From assembly GCF_003001815.1 (NCBI RefSeq), contig NZ_PVMZ01000026.1, positions 1 through 64,000 of the forward strand: a stretch of 64,000 nt of DNA, given 5' to 3'. Made by a program: the position numbers and the translations under genes. Shown in pieces: positions 35,578-44,289 of this stretch. Source of the stretch: Actinoplanes italicus (lineage in GTDB: Bacteria > Actinomycetota > Actinomycetes > Mycobacteriales > Micromonosporaceae). The notes beneath the pieces were generated by a model, which saw nothing but the letters and a program-made list of their open reading frames with translations, did not search any database and was not told where the DNA came from. The number at the start of each line of letters is the position of its first letter. The stretch's first letter is position 1.

Positions 35578-36504
35578 ATGGGCGGTCGGGTGGACGAGTC
35601 GTGCGTGCTGACGGAGGGACCGTGGAGCCACCGATTCGTCGGCGCCAACGGCAGCCGCTTCCACGTCGCTGAGGTCGGCACCGGCCCTCTCGTTCTCTTC
35701 CTGCACGGCTTTCCGGAGTTCTGGTGGGCCTGGCACGACATCATGCTGCGGGTCGCGGACGCGGGCTTCCGGGCCGCCGCAATGGACCTGCGTGGTTACG
35801 GAGCCAGCGACAAACCCCCTCGGGGGTACGACGGGTACACGATGGCCGCGGATGTCACCGGTCTGATCCGGGCGCTCGGCGAGCGTTCGGCGACCGTGGT
35901 CGGTGCCGGAGCGGGCGGCATGATCGGCTGGGCCGCCGCCTCGTTCCACCCGAAACTGGTGAACCGGCTGGTCGTGCTCGGGGCCGCGCATCCGTTGCGG
36001 TTGCGGGCGGCCCTCTTCGCCGACCCCCGGGGCCAGCTCGCCGCGTCGTCCACGGTGGCCCGCTTCCAGGTGCCGCGGTTCGAGCACGTACTGACCCGCG
36101 ACGATGCCGCGATGGTCGGTGAACTGATGGCCCGGTGGAGCAGCCCGCGCTGGGCGGCCACACCGGAATTCGCCGAGTACTCCGCGCGCTGCCGGGAGGC
36201 CATGCAGATCCCGCAGGCCGCGTTCTGTGCGCTGGAGGCGTACCGCTGGGTGGCTCGCAGTGCGTTGCGCCTGCAGGGCTACCGCTTCGTCAAACTGATG
36301 CAGCCTCCGTCGAGTGTGCCGACTCTGCAGCTGCACGGCGCCCTGGACACCGCCGTGCTGCCCCGCACCGCACAGGGCTCCGGACGCTACGTGACCGCGC
36401 CGTACGAGTGGCGACTCATCCCGGACACCGGCCACTTCCTCCACCAGGAAGCGCCCGACGTGGTGACCGGCGAGATCCTGCGCTGGCTGAAGACGCCTTC
36501 CTGA
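35578..36504 (+). CDS. Alpha/beta-hydrolase, epoxide hydrolase-like, nucleophile absent
   Basis: 308 residues. The HGFPEFWWAW oxyanion motif and the MDLRGYGASDKP strand-turn match epoxide hydrolase-like enzymes. In them the nucleophile elbow reads G-H-D-W-G; here it is GAGAG (109-113), so Gly111 occupies the nucleophile site. The acid site (HGALDTAVLP) and His in PDTGHFLHQE remain. The protein may be non-catalytic or use another chemistry. In mycobacteria an ephE-like gene lies near acs, as I recall. Confidence 0.8.
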   Translation: MGGRVDESCVLTEGPWSHRFVGANGSRFHVAEVGTGPLVLFLHGFPEFWWAWHDIMLRVADAGFRAAAMDLRGYGASDKPPRGYDGYTMAADVTGLIRALGERSATVVGAGAGGMIGWAAASFHPKLVNRLVVLGAAHPLRLRAALFADPRGQLAASSTVARFQVPRFEHVLTRDDAAMVGELMARWSSPRWAATPEFAEYSARCREAMQIPQAAFCALEAYRWVARSALRLQGYRFVKLMQPPSSVPTLQLHGALDTAVLPRTAQGSGRYVTAPYEWRLIPDTGHFLHQEAPDVVTGEILRWLKTPS

Positions 36505-36528
36505 TCTTCGTCTTACCCTCACCTTAAG

Positions 36529-36545
36529 TGATCTTTAAAAGATCA
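36529..36545. promoter_or_regulatory. AT-rich palindrome after the hydrolase
   Basis: TGATCTTTAAAAGATCA, 8-bp arms around one base, in otherwise GC-rich DNA. It may be the hydrolase terminator or a protein-binding site. Confidence 0.4.
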
Positions 36546-36896
36546 ACTTCGCTCCGGATCTGCCCTAATCTCACGATCTGTGGCGGTCACCTCCCTCCAG
36601 AATGTGACGCCGCGTAGCCGTCGTATTCCGCTGAACCCGTCCCTTCGCACCCACCCTCCCCATCGGATCCGACCGGCTGACATCCCCCACCTCCAGCCGA
36701 TCACGATCTCCGGATGCCGGGGCCGGCCCTCGAAACCCCTTTCGCGGCGGCCGGCTCCGGCACCCGGCACAGTCGACTCGTCACTGGCGGAACGGTCCCC
36801 TGCACCCACCGCGAGCGACGACCGATCCGGCCGACACCGGCGCCCGGCGGCCATCCCTTTCTCTCCTCCAGGTCACCGGGCATCAGGACGGCCGAC

Positions 36897-36925
36897 GGGC
36901 TCCCCGCTTCAGATGCGGGGAGCCC
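36897..36925. terminator. Hairpin in the gene-free region
   Basis: Perfect 11-bp arms 36897-36907 and 36915-36925 with a 7-nt loop. It resembles a factor-dependent terminator, though no gene ends nearby. Confidence 0.5.
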
Positions 36926-36941
36926 AACCTGTCTTCTGCCG

Positions 36942-37054
36942 TTTTCAGTCGACTCCCGTCGTTCCAGTCGACTCACGTCGTTCCAGCCGACTCACGTCGT
37001 TCCAGCCGACTCACGTCGTTGCGGCTGACTCTCGTCGTTGCGGCCGATTTTGCC
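36942..37054. repeat. 19-bp tandem array
   Basis: Five units plus a partial one, consensus GTTCCAGCCGACTCACGTC, starting at 36942, 36961, 36980, 36999, 37018 and 37037. The third and fourth are identical; the outer units diverge, as expected for slippage in the middle of an array. Confidence 0.8.
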
Positions 37055-37109
37055 TTCGCCTGCGCGGCTGGCTGCCTCCCTTGCGGTGGGCCTTCGGCTG
37101 CGCGGTGGC
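37036..37109. repeat. Copy A of a diverged ~74-bp direct duplication
   Basis: Aligns to 37496-37568 with about 75% identity and one gap. In one frame many differences fall on third codon positions. Confidence 0.6.
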
Positions 37110-37250
37110 TTCCTAGCCCACGTCTGCGTCAGGTCCACGATCGTGCCGATTCCCCGGACGTGATGCCCACGCCCAACCGACCCGACCCGATCACCCAGCA
37201 GCACCCCACGCACCCCTCCCAGGCCGGCCCGATCACCCAGCGGTGTCCCA

Positions 37251-37327
37251 CGCACCCTTCCCGGGCCGGGAAGCAGCCATATCACGGGGCCGGCCTCCGC
37301 AAACAGCCCACGATGATCGTCCAGCAC
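37251..37327. repeat. Dispersed intergenic repeat, copy 1
   Basis: Two blocks, 37251-37273 (23 bp) and 37312-37327 (16 bp), are identical to blocks at 46226-46248 and 46284-46299, with nearly the same spacing (61 and 58 bases). The sequence between them differs. Confidence 0.65.
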
Positions 37328-37495
37328 CGGGAAAAGGCGGTCATCCCCCACGCAAGCCGACGACCACGACCACCCGACACCTGACGGCCCGCGAGCTGGC
37401 GTAGCCGAGTCACCTCAGGGCAGGGAAACCCAGACCCGAGATACGACTGACAGCCTCACACCCCGACTCGGAAGCGCGCCTACGAAACACGGCCT

Positions 37496-37568
37496 CGTTG
37501 CAGCCGACATTGCGTTCGCCCTCGCGGCCGACTACCAACCCTGCGGCGGCCTTCGCCTTTGCGGCCGG
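37496..37568. repeat. Copy B of the diverged ~74-bp duplication
   Basis: Partner of 37036-37109, lying just before the stop of the hypothetical gene at 37580. Confidence 0.6.
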
Positions 37569-37579
37569 TCCGACTCGGA

Positions 37580-37942
37580 TCAGATGCGGTGCTCGTAGCG
37601 GTCGCGAACCTCGTGGGCCGGAGCCCAGCCCTGGTAGACGCCGTAGTCGAACTCCTCGAGTCCCAGCTGACGGGCCACCGGGGCGCGGCCGCCGGTGTAC
37701 TCCAGCCGCAGCCAGGAATCGGCCTCGGCCAGGACGATGAACGGCTCACCGCGCCAGGTGCACAGCGTGCGGACGTACGCCATCTCGTCGTACTCGTCGG
37801 GTTCGAGGACCCGGACGTAACGGCCCGGCTTCGTCTCCTGGAAGCCCTCGGCCGGGCTGGTGGCGTAGATGCGGACTTTGTCGCCGTCAGGGGCCGCGTC
37901 GTACTCCTGGCCCTGCCAGGTGACCACGTATCCGTCGCGCAT
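37580..37942 (-). CDS. Hypothetical protein coupled to the SseB-like gene
   Basis: 120 residues from ATG 37942, which shares one base with the stop of the upstream gene (TGATG); GTG 37945 is also possible. The first half looks like a small beta barrel (GYVVTWQGQEYDAAPDGDKV), and the second half has Trp/Tyr-rich segments (FDYGVYQGWAPAHEVRDRY). No signal or membrane helix. No family recognised. Coupling implies that it acts with the giant SseB-like protein, for example as a partner or immunity-type protein, but nothing shows which. Confidence 0.7.
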   Translation of the reverse strand: MRDGYVVTWQGQEYDAAPDGDKVRIYATSPAEGFQETKPGRYVRVLEPDEYDEMAYVRTLCTWRGEPFIVLAEADSWLRLEYTGGRAPVARQLGLEEFDYGVYQGWAPAHEVRDRYEHRI

Positions 37943-40900
37943 CACTGCTCACCCACCCGGCGCCACTGGGGGCCGTCCGCGTCGAAGATCGCCATCATCC
38001 GCTCGTTGCCGTCCGCGTCGATGCTCCACAGCTGCGCGCCGTGCGGCAGCCGGACACTGTCCACCTTGAACTCGGCGATGACGTCGCGGCCCTCGCCGGG
38101 GGCGAAACCGTTGCCACGGAACGGAGGACGCTCGATCACCCAGCCGTCCATCGCGCGCAGCGCTTGCTCGTTCTGCCCGCCATAGGGGATCCGGTACAGG
38201 CTCGGCCGATACGCCGGCCAGCGCAGCACGAACGCCTCCTTGGCATCCGGCTGGAACGGCGACGAGTCGTAGTAGAGCCCGAGGGCACCGAACAGCTCGC
38301 CGGGAGTGCGCAGGTGCTCGACCTCGGAGGCGCGGTGCACGAAGCCGGCGACCCGGTCGTAACCCCGGTCCAGGTAGTAGTCGACCTGCTCCGCGGCGAT
38401 CGTCTTCTGCATGACCGTGGCCTGCTGGGCCTCGTCGCTGGCGGGCTCGGGCGCCGGCACCGGGGCGGCTTCCGTCTCGGCCGGCGGTGCCTCCACCGGC
38501 TCGGAGCCGAGACCGGCCTCGGTGGCCCAGTTCGCCAGGGCGATGATCTGGGCGCCCGGGTACTTCGCGCCGACAGGCGTGCCCGGGTTCACCGCGAACG
38601 ACCAGGTCGGGTCGGGCCAGTTGCGGATCAGCTCGTAGAAGCGGACCCCGACCGTCCGGGTGGGCTCGCCGAAGTGCTCGGAGAGCCGGTCCTTGCTGGT
38701 GAAGACGATGAGGTAACGCTCGCCTTCGAACTCTTCGGGCTGGAAGGCGAAGCCGGACTCGCCGGGCGCGCTCCCCGGACGGGAGTGGCTGGCGACCGGC
38801 ACCATGACCTGCGCCAGCAGAAGCGTGGAGAGGAAGACGTCGTTGTTGCCGGTGTCGGCTGCGTCCTGAAGCTCGCGTTCGACGTCGTTGGCCGGGACGA
38901 ACACCTCGGAGGCCGGCCCCCGCGAACCGGTGGCCGACCCGGAGACGCCGAGGTTGGTGGCACCGGCGGGGGTGTAACCGCCGGTCGCCACGGGCAGCGC
39001 CTGCGTCGCGAAGGCCGAGCCGCCGAGCGCCTGGGTCGCGTACGCCGACGCCGGGCTGCCCTGCGGGGGCAGGCCGTAGGACGTGCCCGCAGCGGGCGGC
39101 GCGGGAACGGCCGGTGCCGCGGACGACGTCGGAACGGCGGAACCGTAGCCCGGCCCGGCCGGGTAGGACGACGATCCGCGACCGGCACCGGAGGCGCCCG
39201 GGATCACCGGCGGCAGCAGATTGGTCATCGTCGTCGCGGCGGGCGAGTCGGCCTCGGGCCGCGGGGTGATCGACGGAGCCGGCCCGGACGGTCCGAACCG
39301 GTCGACGGCCTGTGGGGGCGCCGGACGGTCCCAGGCGGGCGGGGCCTGCTCGGAGGCCGGAGGCCGGGCGCCGAGCGCCTGGGCCGCGGCGGCCATAGAG
39401 GCGGGTCGCTCCGACGGCGGGGTGACCTGCCTGCGCGGCAGGGCACCGCCGGGCCCACCGGAACCACCGACGGCGGCCGGCGACCCGGAGCCGAGCGGCG
39501 GCGCGGCCGGCGAACCAGCGCCGTACGGTGACGCTGCCGACGATCCGGTGCCGTACGGGGGTGCGGATGACACCGGCGGCGCGGCCGGGCTGACCGGTTG
39601 CTGGCCCCCCGGTCCGGGGTAGCCGGATACCGCCGCGGGACCGCCGAAGCCGGGGCCTGCAGCCGAAGGCCCACCGAACCCGCCGTTCGAGGCCGGACCA
39701 CCGGGCCCGGCACTCGGAGCGGACGACCCACCGCCGAAACCCGTACCCGAGGCAGGAGCACTCGACCCGGCGCTGGGAGCGGAAGCCCCGCCGTTGAAAC
39801 CCGAACCCGATGCAGGACCAGCCGACCCGGCACTCAAAGTGGAAGGAGCGCCGTCGAAGCCGGTAGCCGAGGACGCTGGCGAGCCTGCGAAACCGGACAC
39901 CGGAGCCGCGGATGAACCACCGAAACCGGAACCGGGCGCTGCGGGCGGGCCGCCGAAACCGGAACCGGGGGCGGAAGAGGTGCCGGCGAGACCGGACACC
40001 GGAGCCGCGGAGGGACCGCCCGTGGCAGTGGCCGCCGGGGAGGCCGGTCGGATCGGGGGCGGCGGCGTGGCGTTGCCACCGGTGTTCGCCGCATTGGTCG
40101 CGGCCGGCACGAAGCCCGCCATGCTGGACATCGATCCGCCACCGGTGGACTGGCCGGGCTGCCGTCGAGGCAGAGCACCACCGGAGCCAGAAGGCATGGC
40201 ACCACCGGAAGCCGGAGGCAGGGCTCCGCCGGAGACCGGACCGGCCGGGGGGATGGGCGGAGCGGGCGGCGCACCGGCCGGTTTCGGGCTCTGCTTACCG
40301 GCCCAGTTCGGGTCGACCAGAGCCTCAGCCGGGTTGTACGGCGCGACGTGTTCCGGAACGGGCGGCGTGTTCGCCATCGGGGTGCGGACCGGCAACGGCG
40401 CCTTCAGGTCCTGGAGCGGACCGCGAGGGTCCTCCTCCGGACGGAACGGCACGACGGGCTTCTCCCACCCCGGAGTCGCCATCCCGGAGCCGATGTTGCC
40501 CCGGCTCGGCGGCAGGGGATGCGCGGCCGGAGCCGGCGGGGCGGCCGGGCTGCGCGGAACGTCGGCGGAAGGAACCGCCGGAGGAGCGTAGGCGGCCGGT
40601 GCCGGGGGCTGGTAAGCGCCGGGCACGGCCGGGGAGACGGGGGTCCGGACCGGCAGCCCGCTCGGCGAGGTGCCGCTCGGGGTGCGGATCGGCAGACCAC
40701 CGGGGCCCATCGGCGGCGTGTTGCCGACCGGCGGGATCGGGGCCACCGCGGGCGCGACCGGAGACGCGGGCTGCGGAAGCGGCGGCGGGACCGCTGCCGG
40801 AGCCGGGGAGACAGACGGGCTCGCCGGGACCGGCGCGGAACCCGGGGCCGACGTGGCGCGTGGCCCACCGGCCGTGGCCTGGTCGTAGGTCGGTCCCCCG

Positions 40901-41394
40901 ACACCGTTCTCGCCACCGGACCGGCTCGCCGCGAGGGCGGCCGCACCGAGCTCCTGGATCTTCGAGCCGGCGTGCGATTCACGACCGGGACCGCGGGTGG
41001 GCAGCCTCAGATCACCACGGGCCAGCTGAGCGACGAACCACGCCGGCAGATATCCCTCGATCGGCAGGCCTGGATTGACGGCCAGCCACCACTCGAGGTT
41101 GGGCCAGGTGTTGGCCAGCTCGGAATATGGCACACGGCGCGCCGAACCCGAATAGTCGGCAAGGCAGGCCTGTAGCGCGGCGTTCGACGTGAACGCCAGC
41201 ACGTGGGTGCGACCGCCGGTGCTCCACGTGCCCCAGCCCATCGGCGCCGTGCCGGCCAGGACGTCGGCGGAGACCGGTAACAGAAGGTCGACACCGGCGA
41301 GAATGCGGAAGTAGGACTCCTGGTCGTCGGTGCGCAACGCATCGCGCATCGCAACCTCGGCGTCCGTAGCCGGTTCCCACTCGGACACGTCCAC
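37942..41394 (-). CDS. Giant proline-rich protein with two SseB-like domains
   Basis: 1150 residues from GTG 41394, or from GTG 41388, which has the better spaced GGGGAG. An SseB-like domain lies at about 15-135, a second at about 835-955 (FQPEEFEGERYLIVFTSKDRL), and a conserved-looking C-terminal domain at 980-1150 (DYYLDRGYDRVAGFVHRASE). Between is a 660-residue Pro/Ala/Gly/Ser linker with degenerate GSGFGG-type repeats at about 475-595. No signal peptide. The context with WXG100 and EccE genes points to the T7SS, as substrate or accessory. Function unknown. Confidence 0.75.
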   Translation of the reverse strand: MDVSEWEPATDAEVAMRDALRTDDQESYFRILAGVDLLLPVSADVLAGTAPMGWGTWSTGGRTHVLAFTSNAALQACLADYSGSARRVPYSELANTWPNLEWWLAVNPGLPIEGYLPAWFVAQLARGDLRLPTRGPGRESHAGSKIQELGAAALAASRSGGENGVGGPTYDQATAGGPRATSAPGSAPVPASPSVSPAPAAVPPPLPQPASPVAPAVAPIPPVGNTPPMGPGGLPIRTPSGTSPSGLPVRTPVSPAVPGAYQPPAPAAYAPPAVPSADVPRSPAAPPAPAAHPLPPSRGNIGSGMATPGWEKPVVPFRPEEDPRGPLQDLKAPLPVRTPMANTPPVPEHVAPYNPAEALVDPNWAGKQSPKPAGAPPAPPIPPAGPVSGGALPPASGGAMPSGSGGALPRRQPGQSTGGGSMSSMAGFVPAATNAANTGGNATPPPPIRPASPAATATGGPSAAPVSGLAGTSSAPGSGFGGPPAAPGSGFGGSSAAPVSGFAGSPASSATGFDGAPSTLSAGSAGPASGSGFNGGASAPSAGSSAPASGTGFGGGSSAPSAGPGGPASNGGFGGPSAAGPGFGGPAAVSGYPGPGGQQPVSPAAPPVSSAPPYGTGSSAASPYGAGSPAAPPLGSGSPAAVGGSGGPGGALPRRQVTPPSERPASMAAAAQALGARPPASEQAPPAWDRPAPPQAVDRFGPSGPAPSITPRPEADSPAATTMTNLLPPVIPGASGAGRGSSSYPAGPGYGSAVPTSSAAPAVPAPPAAGTSYGLPPQGSPASAYATQALGGSAFATQALPVATGGYTPAGATNLGVSGSATGSRGPASEVFVPANDVERELQDAADTGNNDVFLSTLLLAQVMVPVASHSRPGSAPGESGFAFQPEEFEGERYLIVFTSKDRLSEHFGEPTRTVGVRFYELIRNWPDPTWSFAVNPGTPVGAKYPGAQIIALANWATEAGLGSEPVEAPPAETEAAPVPAPEPASDEAQQATVMQKTIAAEQVDYYLDRGYDRVAGFVHRASEVEHLRTPGELFGALGLYYDSSPFQPDAKEAFVLRWPAYRPSLYRIPYGGQNEQALRAMDGWVIERPPFRGNGFAPGEGRDVIAEFKVDSVRLPHGAQLWSIDADGNERMMAIFDADGPQWRRVGEQ

Positions 41395-41633
41395 CTCTCC
41401 CCACGCGTGTCAACGAGCCAACTCAACGCGTATAACCTACAAGGTCAGGCCACAATCACAATGGGCGGCGGCATGCTGACCGTCAGGTTGGGCAGACTAA
41501 GCCACTGAGAAGGGGCCGTCCGGGCCCCGCGGGCAGGCACCGATAGCTCGATGTGATCACCCAACAACCGATGGTAACCGCGGGAACCGGCTAAGCCATT
41601 TACGCGAACGGGCGACCCGACTCGCGTATGCGA

Positions 41634-41927
41634 CTACTGGAACCGCTGGGCCGCGGAGTGCTCGGTGTCCCGATAGTCGTCCGTCGACCGCTCGAGGGCC
41701 GATCCGATCTCCGTCAGGATGATCTGCAGATCGGCGGAGGCAGCCTGCCATTTGCGCTGACGGATGTTGTACGCCTCTTCAGCCTTGCCGGACCAGGTGC
41801 CCGACAGTTTCTTGCCCTCACCCTCGAGGTACTCGAGGTCGGCGGTGAGCTTGTTCACCGCCTTGGCGATGTCGACGCGGGCCTGGCCGAGCGCGTGGAA
41901 ATTGACGAGCAGGTGACCGTCGTTCAT
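41634..41927 (-). CDS. WXG100-family protein (ESX type)
   Basis: 97 residues from ATG 41927 (GGAGGA site). Helix-turn-helix hairpin with W-S-G in LSGTWSGKAEEAYN (residue about 44) and a C-terminal YRDTE that fits the YxxxD/E secretion signal. It should pair with the protein encoded just upstream to form a heterodimer exported by the T7SS. Confidence 0.9.
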   Translation of the reverse strand: MNDGHLLVNFHALGQARVDIAKAVNKLTADLEYLEGEGKKLSGTWSGKAEEAYNIRQRKWQAASADLQIILTEIGSALERSTDDYRDTEHSAAQRFQ

Positions 41928-41943
41928 GACTTCCTCCGGTGGG

Positions 41944-42261
41944 TCAGAGCGGCAGGGTGAAGTTGCCACCGGTCCGGCCGATGCTGGACGCGGCCTCGGT
42001 GTCGGAACGCTCGTAGCTCGCCCCGGAGGTGCGAATACCCTCGGCGGTCTCGGCGAGGGCCTCGTTGAGCCGCTTCAGGTCGTTCGCATAACGGATCTTT
42101 ACGTCCTCGAACGCCCTGGCGCCCTGCCCCTTCCAGGTCCCGCTGAGCGCCGAGAGCTCATGCATCAACTGGCTCAGCATGCTCTGCAGCGAGCCGTTGA
42201 TCCGATCGAACTCGTTGGCGGTACTCGCCATCTGTGCGGACTGGCTCTCAGTCAGCGACAT
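41944..42261 (-). CDS. WXG100-family protein (ESX type)
   Basis: 105 residues from ATG 42261 with GGGGTG upstream. W-x-G in ALSGTWKGQGARAFEDV (residue about 44). The C-terminus (SYERSDTEAASS) contains a YxxxD-like signal. It precedes the other WXG100 gene by 16 bases in the same direction, the classic esxB/esxA arrangement. Longer starts lack ribosome sites. Confidence 0.9.
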   Translation of the reverse strand: MSLTESQSAQMASTANEFDRINGSLQSMLSQLMHELSALSGTWKGQGARAFEDVKIRYANDLKRLNEALAETAEGIRTSGASYERSDTEAASSIGRTGGNFTLPL

Positions 42262-42423
42262 CTGGGCGTCACCCCTTTCGCAATCTGATCCGTTGTGGAC
42301 CACGCTTGCATCGACACGGGCCACTAGGTTAGCCGCTCACGATCGGACACGACGCCCGCCGCGAAACAACAGCGACGACGTTAGCCGCCTGACACGAGAC
42401 ACGTCTGCCCCGGACCTTCAACC

Positions 42424-42475
42424 TGTGGATAACCGTCCGGTCGGGCAGCCGGGCTGTGGATAACTGCCCTACGAT
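42424..42475. promoter_or_regulatory. Two consensus DnaA boxes and a -10 box before eccE
   Basis: TGTGGATAA at 42424-42432 and 42455-42463 (reverse complement of TTATCCACA), 31 bases apart and in the same orientation. A TACGAT -10 box lies at 42470-42475. They sit in the divergent gap between the esx pair and eccE. Confidence 0.55.
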
Positions 42476-42525
42476 GACCCGCGCATGTGGGTGAATGGAT
42501 GCCCGGCGACGGAGAGGGGCGAATC

Positions 42526-44289
42526 GTGAGCATCGAGGTCGCCGTTCCGATGGCCGAGTCTCTGATCCGCCCGCGTCGCGGCGGCCGGCTGCTCGGCGCC
42601 CGCGCGGAGCAGATCGTCGCCACCCAGATCGCGGCCGTCCTGATCCTGGCCGGTCTGGCCATCGGTGGGCTGGCCATGGTGCCGGCCGTGATCGGCGCGG
42701 CCGGCCTGCTCGCGCTGACCTGGCTCCGGCTGCGCGGCCGGTGGGCCTTCGAGTGGCTCGGTGTCGCGGTCAGATACGCCGGCCGCCGACGGACCGCCGC
42801 TGTCACCAGTCCGACCGCCCTGCTGGCGTACGCGGCACCACGCGTCCGCCTGACGACCCTCGATCTGCCGGGTGGCACCGCCGCGGCCCTCGCCGACGAC
42901 TCGGGCCTGACCGTTCTGATCGAGCTCGGCGATCCGGCCGACGAGACGTCACGGATCCCCTCGTTCGCGGCCCTGCTGCACGCCACCGGCCGCGATCAGG
43001 CGGTCGGCGACCAGCCACGACTGCGGGTCCAGCTCGTGCTCAGCGCGGTCTCCGCACCTACCGCACGGGGTGGCACCGGCCCGGCACAGAGCTCCTACCG
43101 CACCCTGGCCGAGGGCAGCTCGCTCGGCCACCTCCGCGCGCTGCTCGCACTGCGGGTGTCTCGGGCCGGCGGCTGGTCGGACGAGGAGCTTCACCGCAGC
43201 CTGGCCGGGCTGGCCCGCCGCCTCACCCGCCGCCTCGGGCCAGCGATGGCCCGTCCACTGGGTGACGTCGCCGCCCTGCGGGCAATCGCCGACCTGGCCA
43301 ACGCCGACACGAGCGGCACCGACAGCGCACGGGAGAGCTGGTCCGGCCTGCGCCTGGGCGGTCTGCTGCAGGCGACCTTCCGGTGCCGGCCACCCTCCGG
43401 GACCGAGCTGAGCAGCAATCTGATCACCCGGATCCTGCACCTGCCGGCGGCCGCCACCACGGTGTCCCTGACCGCGGAGGGCCTGTTCGTCCGGCTCGCC
43501 GCCCCCGACGCTCCCGGGCTGGAGACCGCCGTCCGGGCACTACGCAGCCAGCTCTCCACCGACCGGATCCGGGTCAGTCGGCAGGACGGCGCTCAACTGC
43601 CGAGCCTCGCCGCGACGCTGCCGCTGGGTGCTCAGGCGGTGGACGGCCGGGCCATCGGTGCTCCGGAGCTACCACTCAGCCCAGCCGGTCTGATGATCGG
43701 CCGCAATCAGAGCGGCGGTCCGGTTCTGATCCGCCTGTTCCGGCCGGAGCCAACACGGGCGCTGCTGGTCGGTGGCCTGCCAGGGGCGCAGCTGCTGGTG
43801 TTCCGCGCGATGGCGATCGGTGCCCGGGTCCTGGTCCGGACCACCAGGCCGCACGCGTGGGAGCCGTTCGTCCGGGGCGCGGCCAACCCGGGTGAGGCGA
43901 TCACGATCCTGCCACCGGGGCGGCCGTTCGACGCCCCGGCCGGTTCGGTACGGCAGCCCACCCTCACGGTACTCGACACCGGTTCGGCGCCGAGTGGTCC
44001 GGAGCCTGCCCGGGACGCGGGCTGGCAGACGACGCTGGTGGTCCGGGACGAGTTCGGCGCCTCTGATCTGCCGCACGCCACCGAGGCCGACGTGGTGGTG
44101 CTGCAGCGGCTGACGTCGGCCGAGGCGGCGCTGCTCGGCGGCACGCTGGGGCTGGGCGAGACCTCGTCGTACTTCCCACGGATGCGCACCGACATGGTCG
44201 CGGTGATCAACCGGCGGGCGGTCCGCTGGGCGGTGTTCTCCCAGACCCCGATCGAGCAGAGCCTGATCGGCGAGCCGGTCCGTCGCTGA
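42526..44289 (+). CDS. eccE: Type VII secretion protein EccE-like
   Basis: 587 residues from GTG 42526, with GGAGAGGGG before it. Two N-terminal membrane helices (about 30-70: VLILAGLAIGGLAMVPAVIGAAG) are followed by a large soluble domain, the EccE layout of the T7SS membrane complex. The rest of the complex (eccB, C, D, mycP) is not in the window. Divergent from the esx pair. The C-terminal half is Ala/Arg/Leu-rich and poorly conserved in this family, so the assignment rests on topology, length and context. Confidence 0.7.
   Translation: MSIEVAVPMAESLIRPRRGGRLLGARAEQIVATQIAAVLILAGLAIGGLAMVPAVIGAAGLLALTWLRLRGRWAFEWLGVAVRYAGRRRTAAVTSPTALLAYAAPRVRLTTLDLPGGTAAALADDSGLTVLIELGDPADETSRIPSFAALLHATGRDQAVGDQPRLRVQLVLSAVSAPTARGGTGPAQSSYRTLAEGSSLGHLRALLALRVSRAGGWSDEELHRSLAGLARRLTRRLGPAMARPLGDVAALRAIADLANADTSGTDSARESWSGLRLGGLLQATFRCRPPSGTELSSNLITRILHLPAAATTVSLTAEGLFVRLAAPDAPGLETAVRALRSQLSTDRIRVSRQDGAQLPSLAATLPLGAQAVDGRAIGAPELPLSPAGLMIGRNQSGGPVLIRLFRPEPTRALLVGGLPGAQLLVFRAMAIGARVLVRTTRPHAWEPFVRGAANPGEAITILPPGRPFDAPAGSVRQPTLTVLDTGSAPSGPEPARDAGWQTTLVVRDEFGASDLPHATEADVVVLQRLTSAEAALLGGTLGLGETSSYFPRMRTDMVAVINRRAVRWAVFSQTPIEQSLIGEPVRR

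Larger units (their letters stand above)
36505..37579. other. 1.07-kb gene-free, repeat-rich region
   Basis: No ORF here has a ribosome site, a family match or conserved-looking coding signal; open frames are due to high GC. It contains an AT-rich palindrome, a hairpin, a 19-bp tandem array, a diverged 74-bp duplication and one copy of a dispersed repeat, all listed separately. Confidence 0.7.

Noticed and set aside
36942..37054. CRISPR array
   Set aside because: Units are contiguous with no unique spacers of constant length, and there are no cas genes.
36580..37116. Open frame of 178 codons in the gene-free region
   Set aside because: It contains the 19-bp tandem array in translation and has no ribosome site, domain or codon bias.
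37580..41394. Toxin/immunity pair of the TNT/IFT type
   Set aside because: Neither C-terminal domain shows the TNT motifs that I know; coupling alone does not establish it.
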